A DNA stretch of 64,000 bases from HB2-32-21 sp041603535 (lineage in GTDB: Bacteria; Pseudomonadota; Gammaproteobacteria; Pseudomonadales; Porticoccaceae). The stretch lies in contig JBFIEE010000002.1 of the NCBI GenBank assembly GCA_041603535.1, positions 47,830 through 111,829 of the forward strand. The letters run 5' to 3'. Below are positions 34,883-43,959 of the stretch, piece after piece (position 1 is the first letter of the stretch; each line of letters opens with the position of its first letter). Under the pieces are notes generated by a model, which saw only the letters and a list, made by a program, of their open reading frames with translations, did not search any database and had not been told where the DNA came from. The position numbers were made by a program, and so were the translations under genes.

Positions 34883-35803
34883 TCAACTGGCGACCAGCGG
34901 CTTAACATAAGATATTGGCGCATCCTGTTCGTTGTGCTCAAAAGTAACGATTTCCCAGGCATCTTCCTGCGCCAGCAAGGCCCGCAACAAGGCATTATTC
35001 AGCGCATGACCAGACTTATAAGCTTCAAATGCGCCAATCAGGCTGTTACCCAGGAGGTAAAGATCACCTATTGCATCGAGAACCTTGTGTTTTACAAATT
35101 CATCTTCATAGCGTAACCCGTCTTCATTGAGGACATTGTTCCCATCGACGACGATGGCGTTATCCATGCTGCCACCACGAGCCAGACCTTTGGAGCGCAA
35201 ATATTCGATTTCGTGCATAAAACCAAAAGTCCGCGCCCGGCTCACCTCTTTCACAAAGGAGGTGCTGGAAAAATCTACCGACGCCTTCAGGTTACGGTTA
35301 CGAAACACCGGGTAATCGAAATCGATCGCGAATGTGACTTTAAAACCGTTAAAAGGTTCAAACATGGCAGTCTTGTCATCTTGCTGCACCTTGACGGTGC
35401 GCTTTATGCGGATGAATTTTTTCGGTGCCGCCTGTTCAACGATACCGGCGGACTGTATCAGAAACACAAAAGGTCCAGCACTGCCATCCATAATTGGCAC
35501 TTCACCGGAGGTTACATCGATGATCGCGTTGTCGATACCCAGGCCAGCCATCGCCGACAACAGATGCTCGACTGTTGACACGCGAACATCGCCGTTAACC
35601 AGCGATGTGGACAGGGTCGTGTCGCCCACATTAACGGCCTTGGCTTCTATTTCGACTATCGGGTTGAGATCAGTACGGCGGAACACGATACCCGTGTTGA
35701 CCGGTGCGGGCCGCAGCGTGAGGTAGACCTTTTCGCCGGTATGCAGCCCCACGCCAGTGGCACGAATGGTGTTGTTGAGGGTCCGCTGTCTTATCACTGG
35801 CAC
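34883..35803 (-). CDS. lpxC: UDP-3-O-acyl-N-acetylglucosamine deacetylase LpxC
   Basis: Committed step of lipid A synthesis. 306 residues, the usual length. Zinc and catalytic residues lie in STVEHLLSAMAG, HKVLDAIGDLYLLG and KSGHALNNALLRAL. Two beta-alpha-beta domains as in the family. Located downstream of ftsZ but separated from it by a strong terminator, so it needs its own promoter in the gap at 35804-35860. Confidence 0.98.
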   Translation of the reverse strand: MPVIRQRTLNNTIRATGVGLHTGEKVYLTLRPAPVNTGIVFRRTDLNPIVEIEAKAVNVGDTTLSTSLVNGDVRVSTVEHLLSAMAGLGIDNAIIDVTSGEVPIMDGSAGPFVFLIQSAGIVEQAAPKKFIRIKRTVKVQQDDKTAMFEPFNGFKVTFAIDFDYPVFRNRNLKASVDFSSTSFVKEVSRARTFGFMHEIEYLRSKGLARGGSMDNAIVVDGNNVLNEDGLRYEDEFVKHKVLDAIGDLYLLGNSLIGAFEAYKSGHALNNALLRALLAQEDAWEIVTFEHNEQDAPISYVKPLVAS

Positions 35804-35860
35804 TAAATCCGAGGCAATCAGCGGCGCATGTTAGCAAAACTGCCGGACGCGCTCTACAGT

Positions 35861-35900
35861 TAAAAAACACGCCTTGTGGAGGGGATCACACAAAGCGTGC
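35861..35900 (-). terminator. Terminator closing the dcw cluster after ftsZ
   Basis: An 11-bp stem (35868-35878 with 35889-35899, one G-U pair), 10-base loop, and six T on the minus strand. 14 bases past the ftsZ stop. Confidence 0.93.
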
Positions 35901-35914
35901 CATCGGCCCTGGCC

Positions 35915-37150
35915 TTAATCCGCCTGGCGGCGCAGGAATGCCGGAATATCCAGATAATCCATATCTATTTCCTGCCTGACTTCCGCACGGCGCATTTCTC
36001 GTTCCTGTGCGACAGCACGGTGATCCACCTGATGGTCAGCGTCCACCGCGGATGCAGCACTCGCCCGACCGCGCGGACGCCGGGTAACAGTAGGACGATC
36101 CAGCATCCCGTAATCGATCTCACCACCGGGTTTTAAGGTATTGTCGATCACCTTGGTAGGCGCCGCTGAACGGACGCTTTCTTCCGGGCGACCGAGACCG
36201 GTGGCAACCACGGTGACGCGTAACTGATCACCCATCGCCGGATCAATGACCGTGCCGATAACAACCGTGGCGTTGTCAGAGGCAAACTCTTCGACCGTGT
36301 CACCCACTTCCGCAAACTCGCCCAGTGACAAATCCGGTCCAGCGGTGATATTGACCAGAATACCGCGCGCGCCGCGTAGATCGATGTCCTCCAGCAACGG
36401 GCTGTGCACCGCGCCCTCTGCCGCTTCGCGCGCCCTGCTTTCGCCGCTGGCTCGACCGCTGCCCATCATCGCCATGCCCATTTCAGACATAACGGTGCGC
36501 ACATCGGCAAAATCGACGTTGATCATGCCCGGGCGGATAATGAGATCGGCAATACCCTGTACCGCGCCGAGCAATACATCATTCGCCGCCTTGAAGGCAT
36601 CGAGAAGGGTGGTTGATTTGCCGAGCACGGCCAATAGCTTTTCATTGGGCACCGTGATCAGCGAATCCACTCTATCCTTGAGCTCCCTGATACCTTCCTC
36701 AGCAACGAGCATGCGTTTGCGCCCTTCAAAATGAAAGGGTCGGGTCACCACTGCCACGGTGAGAATACCCAGCTCACGCGCCACATCCGCAACAATCGGT
36801 GCGGCGCCAGTGCCCGTACCACCCCCCATGCCGGCGGTGATAAAGACCATATCAGCGCCTTCCAGCACGTCGGCAATGCGGTCTCTGTCCTCAATAGCGG
36901 CCTGGCGACCCAATTCAGGATTGGCACCTGCACCCAGTCCCTTGGTCATGCCGTTACCGAGCTGCAACAAGGTACAACCCGTAATGTCCTTGAGCGCCTG
37001 TGAGTCGGTGTTGGCGCAGATAAAATCCACTCCCTCGACCTCTCTGTCGATCATGTTTTTGACGGCATTGCCACCACCACCGCCAACACCGATCACCTTG
37101 ATTTCCGCACTTTTCGGAATACTATCGATTATTTCAAACATATCCATCAC
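35915..37150 (-). CDS. ftsZ: Cell division GTPase FtsZ
   Basis: Tubulin homologue that forms the Z-ring. 411 residues. The nucleotide-binding signature GGGTGTGAAPI is present, as are the N-terminal VIGVGGGGGNAVKNM and T7-loop residues NVDFADVRTVMSEMG. A variable linker of about 60 residues precedes the conserved C-terminal peptide DYLDIPAFLRRQAD, which binds FtsA and ZipA. Last gene of the dcw run; stop followed by a strong terminator. MMDMFEII may start at either methionine. Confidence 0.99.
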   Translation of the reverse strand: MMDMFEIIDSIPKSAEIKVIGVGGGGGNAVKNMIDREVEGVDFICANTDSQALKDITGCTLLQLGNGMTKGLGAGANPELGRQAAIEDRDRIADVLEGADMVFITAGMGGGTGTGAAPIVADVARELGILTVAVVTRPFHFEGRKRMLVAEEGIRELKDRVDSLITVPNEKLLAVLGKSTTLLDAFKAANDVLLGAVQGIADLIIRPGMINVDFADVRTVMSEMGMAMMGSGRASGESRAREAAEGAVHSPLLEDIDLRGARGILVNITAGPDLSLGEFAEVGDTVEEFASDNATVVIGTVIDPAMGDQLRVTVVATGLGRPEESVRSAAPTKVIDNTLKPGGEIDYGMLDRPTVTRRPRGRASAASAVDADHQVDHRAVAQEREMRRAEVRQEIDMDYLDIPAFLRRQAD

Positions 37151-37192
37151 CCCTCGGTTAACTTACCAGTTTGTCGGCTGACACCTTGAAAA

Positions 37193-38425
37193 CTACAAAT
37201 GATCCTGAAACCAGCGCTTGATCCGACCAAGCAAACCACCATCAGTTTTACCTTTACTTACCTTGCCACCACGTCGTCGCTGCTGCATGCCATACAGCAG
37301 TAAACCCACACCTGTCGAATAAATCGGGTTGTTTACGATATCCGTCAACCCACGAATACCCTGAGGACAACCCAGCCTCACTGGCATATGAAAAATCTCT
37401 TCGGCCAACTCCACCACGCCCTCCATCTTTGCCGTGCCCCCCGTCAACACCACGCCAGCGGCGAGCAGGTCTTCAAAACCGCTGCGCCGCAGTTCTGCCT
37501 GGACGAGCGTAAACAGCTCGTCATAGCGAGGCTCGACGACTTCAGCCAGCGCCTGTCGAGATAAATCACGGTGAGGGCGATCCCCCACGCTAGGCACCTT
37601 GATGGTTTCATCTGGCCCGGCCAGGGTGGCCAGCGCACAGGCGTATTTGATTTTTAAATCTTCCGCATGGGCCGTGGGCGTGCGTAAGGCCATGGCGATA
37701 TCGTTTGTCACCTGATCACCGGCAATGGGAATCACGCCGGTGTGACGAATCGCCCCGTCGGTAAAAATCGCAATGTCTGTCGTCCCCCCACCGAGGTCAA
37801 CCATGCAGACCCCCAACTGTTTTTCATCCTCGGTAAGCACTGCGTAACTGGATGCCAGTTGCTCAAGGATAATGTCGTCGACTTCGAGTCCACAGCGGCG
37901 AATACATTTTTTGATGTTCTGGGCAGCGTTGGCCGCGCAGGTAACCAGATGTACCTTGGCCTCCAGCCTTACACCCGACATGCCCAGGGGTTCGCGTACC
38001 CCCTCCTGATTATCAATAATGAATTCCTGGGGCAGTACATGGAGTATTTCCTGGTCCGCCGGAATTGCCACGGCCCGAGCGGCATCAATCACGCGCTCCA
38101 CATCGAGCGGCAGCACTTCGCGATCACGGATAGCGACGATGCCGTGGGAGTTGAGGCTGCGTATATGGCTACCCGCTATTCCGGCGTACACGGAATGAAT
38201 ATGGCACCCGGCCATCAATTCCGCTTCTTCAACGGCGCGCTGGATAGCAGACACTGTCGACTCGATATTCACCACCACGCCTTTTTTCATTCCCGAGGAG
38301 CGATGCATTCCCGTGCCAACAATCTCCATTTGGCCATCAGCACCGACGACGCCAACAATCGCAACAACCTTCGAGGTGCCGATGTCCAGTCCGACAATCA
38401 TTTCCTCATTATTTCCGTTCGCCAT
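37193..38425 (-). CDS. ftsA: Cell division protein FtsA
   Basis: Actin-like protein that tethers FtsZ to the membrane. 410 residues with the phosphate-binding IVGLDIGTSKVVAIVG and VDLGGGTTDIAIF loops, the SHS2 insertion and a C-terminal amphipathic helix (LGRIKRWFQDHL) for membrane binding. 42 bases upstream of ftsZ. Confidence 0.98.
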   Translation of the reverse strand: MANGNNEEMIVGLDIGTSKVVAIVGVVGADGQMEIVGTGMHRSSGMKKGVVVNIESTVSAIQRAVEEAELMAGCHIHSVYAGIAGSHIRSLNSHGIVAIRDREVLPLDVERVIDAARAVAIPADQEILHVLPQEFIIDNQEGVREPLGMSGVRLEAKVHLVTCAANAAQNIKKCIRRCGLEVDDIILEQLASSYAVLTEDEKQLGVCMVDLGGGTTDIAIFTDGAIRHTGVIPIAGDQVTNDIAMALRTPTAHAEDLKIKYACALATLAGPDETIKVPSVGDRPHRDLSRQALAEVVEPRYDELFTLVQAELRRSGFEDLLAAGVVLTGGTAKMEGVVELAEEIFHMPVRLGCPQGIRGLTDIVNNPIYSTGVGLLLYGMQQRRRGGKVSKGKTDGGLLGRIKRWFQDHL

Positions 38426-38492
38426 ATTCAGAGCCCCATCTTCAGTTCTTCGCAGGCTTTGCCGAACTGTGTTGCGTGCCTACCCGATCTGC

Positions 38493-39263
38493 TTATCGCC
38501 ACGATACTGCCACCCCGTTTTCATAACGCGCATCAACCGCCAATATTTCGCTGCGCCGGGTGCTTAACTCCTGCATCCACGCCCGCAAAAAACGACGCAC
38601 CTTGGCCAACACGTCCTTTTCGCCGAGCAATACCGCAAAGCCATCGTCCAGACGCAGGCGCCAGCGGTAGTGCCTGTCGGCACCAAATTCGACGACTTTC
38701 AGGCCCTGAGCCAGGAGTAATTGACTGACATCGCGGTACTCCCGCATCACTTCATGCATGCTGCCCGCCGGCCCGAATAGATAGGGTAAGTCGGCAAGCG
38801 CATTGGCATCTTCAACATCCAGCGTTTGACCACGTTGATTTAAAAAACTGTGTTTCCCCCAGCGCGCGATGGGCACCTCCTCAACCACCGCAATTTCGAT
38901 ACGGTCCGGCCAGTAGCGGCGCGCCGTCGCCTCCGCGATCCATGGGTGTGCGGTCAACGTTGCGCACACCCCATCCAGATCCAGGCTCAAAAACCCCCCA
39001 TCCAGCGCGGCACTGACCAGAGTTTCAATTTCTGCTGGTGTAACCCGCGACGTGGGCGTGGTAATGGCAACAGTGGCTACCGGCACGTCGAGCCAGCGAT
39101 AAGCCATCACCCCGGCCCAACCCATGAGGCTAACCATCGCCAGAATACTCAACCGCGCCAACACCTTGCCGATCTTGCGCAACCATGTCAGCGCGCGCGC
39201 CATGCTGGATGACTGGCGCATTGCAGCTTGCTGATAACGTCGCTGCCCCGCCATACCCATCAC
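38493..39263 (-). CDS. ftsQ: Cell division protein FtsQ
   Basis: Bitopic divisome scaffold that binds FtsB/FtsL. 256 residues: cytoplasmic N-terminus, one membrane helix (about 36-55, LSILAMVSLMGWAGVMAYRW), a POTRA domain and the FtsQ/DivIB C-terminal domain. The start overlaps the ddl stop; a GTG (39263) is followed directly by ATG (39260). Confidence 0.95.
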   Translation of the reverse strand: MMGMAGQRRYQQAAMRQSSSMARALTWLRKIGKVLARLSILAMVSLMGWAGVMAYRWLDVPVATVAITTPTSRVTPAEIETLVSAALDGGFLSLDLDGVCATLTAHPWIAEATARRYWPDRIEIAVVEEVPIARWGKHSFLNQRGQTLDVEDANALADLPYLFGPAGSMHEVMREYRDVSQLLLAQGLKVVEFGADRHYRWRLRLDDGFAVLLGEKDVLAKVRRFLRAWMQELSTRRSEILAVDARYENGVAVSWR

Positions 39264-40288
39264 TGTGACACCTCTGTCGGAGAGGAACCTGACCCGGATA
39301 ACGGCAAAGATGAAGCCGGGGACGTTGCCGGAGCAGCAAGTGAGGAGGCCAGTATCTCTATCAATAAACTGTTAAACGACATGCCATCTGCTGTTGCGGC
39401 CATCGGTACCAGGCTGTGATCGGTCATTCCCGGCACGGTATTCACTTCCAGCACGTAAATGCCGTCGTCTCGGCCCCGCATCAGATCGACCCGGCCCCAA
39501 CCCGTGCAGCCCAGACTATCAAACGCCCGCATAGCCAACGCCAACATGGCGCTTTCTTCTGCTACGGACAGACCACAGGGACAGATGTACTGCGTGTCGT
39601 TGGCGATGTACTTGGCTTCGTAATCGTAAAATGGCCGCGCAGTCTCCAGCCGGATGGCCGGCAAAGTCCGACCATTGACTATCGCCACCGTATATTCTGG
39701 GCCGGTCTGCCATTGCTCTGCCAGCACCCAACTATCGAATTTACTGGCCGTCTGCCAGGCCGCCATCAGTTCACGGGGCGAGCTGGCTTTACTCATACCC
39801 AGGCTTGAGCCTTCCCGGGCGGGCTTAACCATGGCGCTGCCACCCAGGGCGGCCAGCACCTCATCCCAATGGCTATTAACATCCAGCACAGCAAAAGTCG
39901 GCGTTGGCAAATCGATGCCCCGCCAGAGCTGTTTGCAACGAATTTTGTCCATGGCCAGCGCCGAGGCCAGCACGCCGCTGCCAGTGTAGGGAATAGCCAA
40001 ACTTTCCAGCGCACCCTGCACCACGCCGTCTTCACCACCGCTGCCATGCAGGACAATAAACGCCCTGTCTGGCCCCAGTGCCTGCAGACGCTCAACCCAG
40101 TCGCGTCCAACGTCAAGGCCCACCGCGTCTACGCCCAACTCCTGTAAACCGCGCAACACCGCGCGACCGCCCTTGAGTGATATTTCTCGCTCCCCCGACA
40201 AGCCGCCGTAGAGTACGACCACCCGGCCGAAGTCACTGGCATTACCCAGGTTTGAACGACTCGCCTGATGTTTCGAGTGACTAACCAT
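39260..40288 (-). CDS. ddlB: D-alanine--D-alanine ligase
   Basis: Makes the D-Ala-D-Ala dipeptide for MurF, using an ATP-grasp fold. 342 residues, slightly longer than usual (about 306-320) because of extended N- and C-termini: about 20 polar residues at the start and a Ser/Ala-rich tail (ASSLAAPATSPASSLP). Core motifs YGGLSGEREISL, VLHGSGGEDG, VKPAREGSSLGM and LEVNTVPGMTDHS are intact. It overlaps murC by one base (TAATG). Confidence 0.97.
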   Translation of the reverse strand: MVSHSKHQASRSNLGNASDFGRVVVLYGGLSGEREISLKGGRAVLRGLQELGVDAVGLDVGRDWVERLQALGPDRAFIVLHGSGGEDGVVQGALESLAIPYTGSGVLASALAMDKIRCKQLWRGIDLPTPTFAVLDVNSHWDEVLAALGGSAMVKPAREGSSLGMSKASSPRELMAAWQTASKFDSWVLAEQWQTGPEYTVAIVNGRTLPAIRLETARPFYDYEAKYIANDTQYICPCGLSVAEESAMLALAMRAFDSLGCTGWGRVDLMRGRDDGIYVLEVNTVPGMTDHSLVPMAATADGMSFNSLLIEILASSLAAPATSPASSLPLSGSGSSPTEVSQ

Positions 40289-41703
40289 TATTGGAGACGA
40301 CTCGCTGCTAACAGCTTGACCAGTTTGCTGACACTGCCTGCGCCCTGAGCGATGACAATGTCACCGGCGCGCACCAGTGCGGCGATAATGTCGGGTACCG
40401 CTTCTATGGATTCAGCCAACACCGGGCTGAGGCCGCCGAGGGCACTGATCGCAGCGCATAACTGTTCACTCTCCGCACCAGCTACTGGCTCCTCGCCTGC
40501 GGGGTAGACCGGTACCAGCACCAGCGCATCGCAGGCGGACAACACGCGGACGAACTCACTGAATAAATCGCGCGTGCGTGTGTAACGATGGGGTTGAAAA
40601 ACCAGTACCAGACGCCGCCCCGGCCAACCGTCGCGCACAGCTTTGATAGTGACTTCGACTTCGCGCGGGTGGTGCCCATAATCATCTACCAGCATGGCGC
40701 TACCTGCGCCCACCGGATACTCCCCATAGATTTCAAAGCGTCGGCCAACCCCCTCAAAGCGATACAGCCCGGCAAGAATATTTGTATCCGCTATCCCTTC
40801 GTCGGTGGCCACCGCAATGGCAGCGGTGGCGTTGAGCACGTTGTGTTCGCCGGGAATGTTGAGTCGCACGGCAAGGTCTGGCAGGCCATCGGGGCGGTGC
40901 ACAGTAAATTGGCTACTTCGCTGCTCCAGGTGCAGATCGGAGACCCGGAAATCGGCATCGTCGGCAAAGCCATACGTAAGTATCGGACGCGCGATCCGCG
41001 GCATAACGTCCCTGACCGACGGATCATCCACACAAAGCACCGCAAGACCGTAGAACGGCAGATTATGGAGAAATTCGACAAAGGTGTTTTTCAGTCGCTC
41101 AAAATCAAACGCGTAGGTTTCCATGTGATCGGCGTCGATATTGGTCACCACCGCGAGCATCGGCTGCAGATGCAGGAATGAAGCATCGCTCTCGTCAGCC
41201 TCGGCGACCAGATAGCGGCTTTCCCCCAGTTGTGCATTGGTGCCCGCGCTGTTCACACGGCCGCCGATGACGAACGTAGGCGCCTTGCCGCCTTCGGCGA
41301 GAATACTCGCCAGCAGGCTGGTTGTGGTCGTTTTACCGTGGGTGCCAGCCACCGCGATGCTATGCCGATAGCGCATCAGCTCGGCCAGCATTTCAGCCCG
41401 CGGTACCGCCGGTATGCGCGCTTCACGAGCCGCTACCAGCTCGGGGTTATCATCCTTGATGGCCGAAGATACCACCACCACATCGGCTCCGCATATATGA
41501 TCCCCGTGATGACCGATAAACACATTGGCCCCCAGCGACCGCAACCTGCTGACGTTGTTGTTCTCCGAGAGATCTGATCCAGAGATCTGGTAACCCTGAT
41601 TGCTCAGCACCTCGGCTATGCCGCACATGCCGCTACCGCCAATCCCGATAAAATGAATACGCCGGATACGCCGCATCTCTGGGACTTCGTAGACACCGCT
41701 CAC
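40288..41703 (-). CDS. murC: UDP-N-acetylmuramate--L-alanine ligase MurC
   Basis: First amino-acid ligase of peptidoglycan synthesis. 471 residues: HFIGIGGSGMCGIAEVL nucleotide fold, ATP-binding GTHGKTTTTSLLA, central domain with EADESDASFLHL, and C-terminal DDYGHHPREVEVT. Overlaps murG by four bases. Confidence 0.98.
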   Translation of the reverse strand: MSGVYEVPEMRRIRRIHFIGIGGSGMCGIAEVLSNQGYQISGSDLSENNNVSRLRSLGANVFIGHHGDHICGADVVVVSSAIKDDNPELVAAREARIPAVPRAEMLAELMRYRHSIAVAGTHGKTTTTSLLASILAEGGKAPTFVIGGRVNSAGTNAQLGESRYLVAEADESDASFLHLQPMLAVVTNIDADHMETYAFDFERLKNTFVEFLHNLPFYGLAVLCVDDPSVRDVMPRIARPILTYGFADDADFRVSDLHLEQRSSQFTVHRPDGLPDLAVRLNIPGEHNVLNATAAIAVATDEGIADTNILAGLYRFEGVGRRFEIYGEYPVGAGSAMLVDDYGHHPREVEVTIKAVRDGWPGRRLVLVFQPHRYTRTRDLFSEFVRVLSACDALVLVPVYPAGEEPVAGAESEQLCAAISALGGLSPVLAESIEAVPDIIAALVRAGDIVIAQGAGSVSKLVKLLAASRLQ

Positions 41704-42776
41704 ACCATCACCTCTTCACAGACATCAGCCACCATACCCGTGGCCTGAGGCCGACTTAAGCGTCGCGCCGACTGGGCCATAGCCTGGAGTCGAGGCCCGT
41801 CGCGGAGTAAGTTAGCCAGCAGCGACGCCAGCGCCGCTTCATCAAGATCACGCTGGGCAACCAGTACCGCCGCCTGTTGATCCACCAGCCACTGCGCATT
41901 GGCCGTCTGATGGTCATCAATGGCATGAGGAAACGGCACCAACACCGCGCCGACGCCCGCTGCTGCCAGCTCCGCTACGGTGAGTGCGCCAGCCCGACAC
42001 AGCACCAGATCGGCCCACCCGTAAGCATCGGCCATATCACTGATAAACGCCGTCGTTTCGGCGATTACATGAGCATCGATATAGGCCTGACGGGTTAGCT
42101 CCAGGTGATTGCGGCCGGTTTGATGGCGTATCTCCGGGCGCTCGGCCAGGGGTAATTGGGCCACAGCCGCGGGCACTGCCCGGTTAATCGCCAGCGCACC
42201 AAGGCTACCACCGAGAATCAGCAGGCGAGGCTGACGCCCGTTGTCGCCGACGGCGCGCAGTTCCGGCGCGGGCAGCTGACTAATAGCCGGGCGCACAGGA
42301 TTACCACAATGTTCCGCACCCGGTAGACTTTGCGGAAATCCCTCGAGAACGCGAGTGGCGAACCGGGCGAGTATGCGGTTGGTGGTGCCGGCAACGGCAT
42401 TCTGCTCGTGAATCACCAGTGGCCTGCGCAGCAACCAGGCGGCTACACCCCCCGGACCAGAAGCAAAACCACCCAGACCCAGTACGGCATCGGGACGTAA
42501 GTCTCTGACCACCGCCAGCGACTGCCACACCGCACGCAATAACTGCCACGGCGCTTTAAGCTTACCTAGCAAGCCTTTCTTGCCCCGCAAGCCACCGATA
42601 TCGATAAAGCGGATGGGGAAATGATGGGCGGGCACCAGTTGCGCCTCAACACCGCGACGCGTGCCCAGCCATGAAATTAACACGCCTCGGGCGCGCAGTT
42701 CTTCGGCCACCGCCAGCGCCGGAAACACATGCCCGCCCGTCCCTCCGGCCATGATTAACACCCGTTTAACCTCCAT
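41700..42776 (-). CDS. murG: Undecaprenyl-PP-MurNAc-pentapeptide GlcNAc transferase MurG
   Basis: Converts lipid I to lipid II at the cytoplasmic face. About 358 residues from MEVKRVLIMAGGTGGHVFPA; the glycine-rich GGTGGHVFPAL and GGSLGALAINR loops and CRAGALTVAELAAAG are characteristic. The frame is open 13 codons further upstream inside ftsW, but the ATG at 42776 matches the family and overlaps ftsW by 11 bases. Confidence 0.98.
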   Translation of the reverse strand: MEVKRVLIMAGGTGGHVFPALAVAEELRARGVLISWLGTRRGVEAQLVPAHHFPIRFIDIGGLRGKKGLLGKLKAPWQLLRAVWQSLAVVRDLRPDAVLGLGGFASGPGGVAAWLLRRPLVIHEQNAVAGTTNRILARFATRVLEGFPQSLPGAEHCGNPVRPAISQLPAPELRAVGDNGRQPRLLILGGSLGALAINRAVPAAVAQLPLAERPEIRHQTGRNHLELTRQAYIDAHVIAETTAFISDMADAYGWADLVLCRAGALTVAELAAAGVGAVLVPFPHAIDDHQTANAQWLVDQQAAVLVAQRDLDEAALASLLANLLRDGPRLQAMAQSARRLSRPQATGMVADVCEEVMV

Positions 42777-43959
42777 GTCCACTGTGCCAGTTTGATGGCG
42801 TCGATTGCGGCGCACGATTCACTTCCATACCAGCACGCAACACCAGGGCAGCGATCAAACTGCACACCAGCAGGCTACTACCACCGTAACTGACAAACGG
42901 TAGCGTCAGACCCTTAGTGGGCAGCAAACCCGAAGTCACACCCACATTAATGAAGGCCTGTCCCGCCATCATGATGCCGAAACCAAATACCGCGTAGGCG
43001 ACAAACCATATCTGGCGGTCAGCCGCGCGCCGGGCAATGGTGAATATTCGCGCCACCATTAGCACCAGCAGACCAATGACCGCGATCACACCCAACAGGC
43101 CAAACTCTTCGGCAAAAATAGCAAACACAAAATCCGTGTGGGCCTCCGGCAGGTAAAACAATTTCTGCACACTGTTACCGAGACCAACGCCAAACCATTC
43201 GCCGCGGCCAAACGCAATCAACGACTGGGTCAGCTGGTAGCCGGTATTGAACTGGTCCGCCCAGGGATCGAGGAAAGTAATCAGCCGCTGAAAGCGGTAG
43301 GGGGAAGCCATGATGAGCGTGGCCACACCAGCCGAAGCAAGCACCATCAAAATGGCAAATTGCCAGAGCCGCACACCCCCTAGAAACAGCATACCCAGCA
43401 CCGTGCCACCAATCACCATAGTCGAACCAAAATCTGGCTCGAGCAACAGCAGCACCACGAACACGGCCAACACAGCAAGTGGGTTAACAAAACCCTGCCA
43501 TCGCTCGCGCAGTTGCATCTGATGACGTTGTAAATAAGCGGCGACAAACAGGATCATCGCCAGCTTTGCCAGTTCGGACACCTGCAGGGTCAGCGGACCA
43601 ACGCGCAACCAGCGACGGCTGCCGTTGACCTCGTGGCCAATACCCGGAATCAACACGACAACCAGCAACACAGCGGTACCGATTAACAAGGTGCCGGCGT
43701 ACCGATACCAGAAATGCAGGGGTAGTTGTAGAACCGCCAGCGCACCGCCCAGGCTTATCACCAGATAGACTAAATGGCGCTTAAAAAAATAGAATTCATC
43801 ACCGTAGCCATAGGCCGAGTAGCCAATGGATGCGGACATCACCATCAAGGCACCAATCGATGTCAGCGCGCACACGGCTAGCAGCAGGGGTTTGTCCAGT
43901 TCAGCCATGACATTCGGCTGCCATAGGCGGATCGGCAATTTGGCAGCGGACATCAACAT
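42766..43959 (-). CDS. ftsW: Lipid II polymerase FtsW (SEDS)
   Basis: Septal peptidoglycan glycosyltransferase working with FtsI. 397 residues with ten predicted helices. SEDS hallmarks: GSRRWLRVGPLTLQVSELAK, QRLITFLDPWADQFNTGYQL and SYGGSSLLV. Overlaps murD by seven bases. Confidence 0.98.
   Translation of the reverse strand: MLMSAAKLPIRLWQPNVMAELDKPLLLAVCALTSIGALMVMSASIGYSAYGYGDEFYFFKRHLVYLVISLGGALAVLQLPLHFWYRYAGTLLIGTAVLLVVVLIPGIGHEVNGSRRWLRVGPLTLQVSELAKLAMILFVAAYLQRHQMQLRERWQGFVNPLAVLAVFVVLLLLEPDFGSTMVIGGTVLGMLFLGGVRLWQFAILMVLASAGVATLIMASPYRFQRLITFLDPWADQFNTGYQLTQSLIAFGRGEWFGVGLGNSVQKLFYLPEAHTDFVFAIFAEEFGLLGVIAVIGLLVLMVARIFTIARRAADRQIWFVAYAVFGFGIMMAGQAFINVGVTSGLLPTKGLTLPFVSYGGSSLLVCSLIAALVLRAGMEVNRAPQSTPSNWHSGHGG

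Noticed and set aside
37742..38728. 328-codon plus-strand frame
   Set aside because: Antisense to ftsA/ftsQ; no homology or ribosome site.
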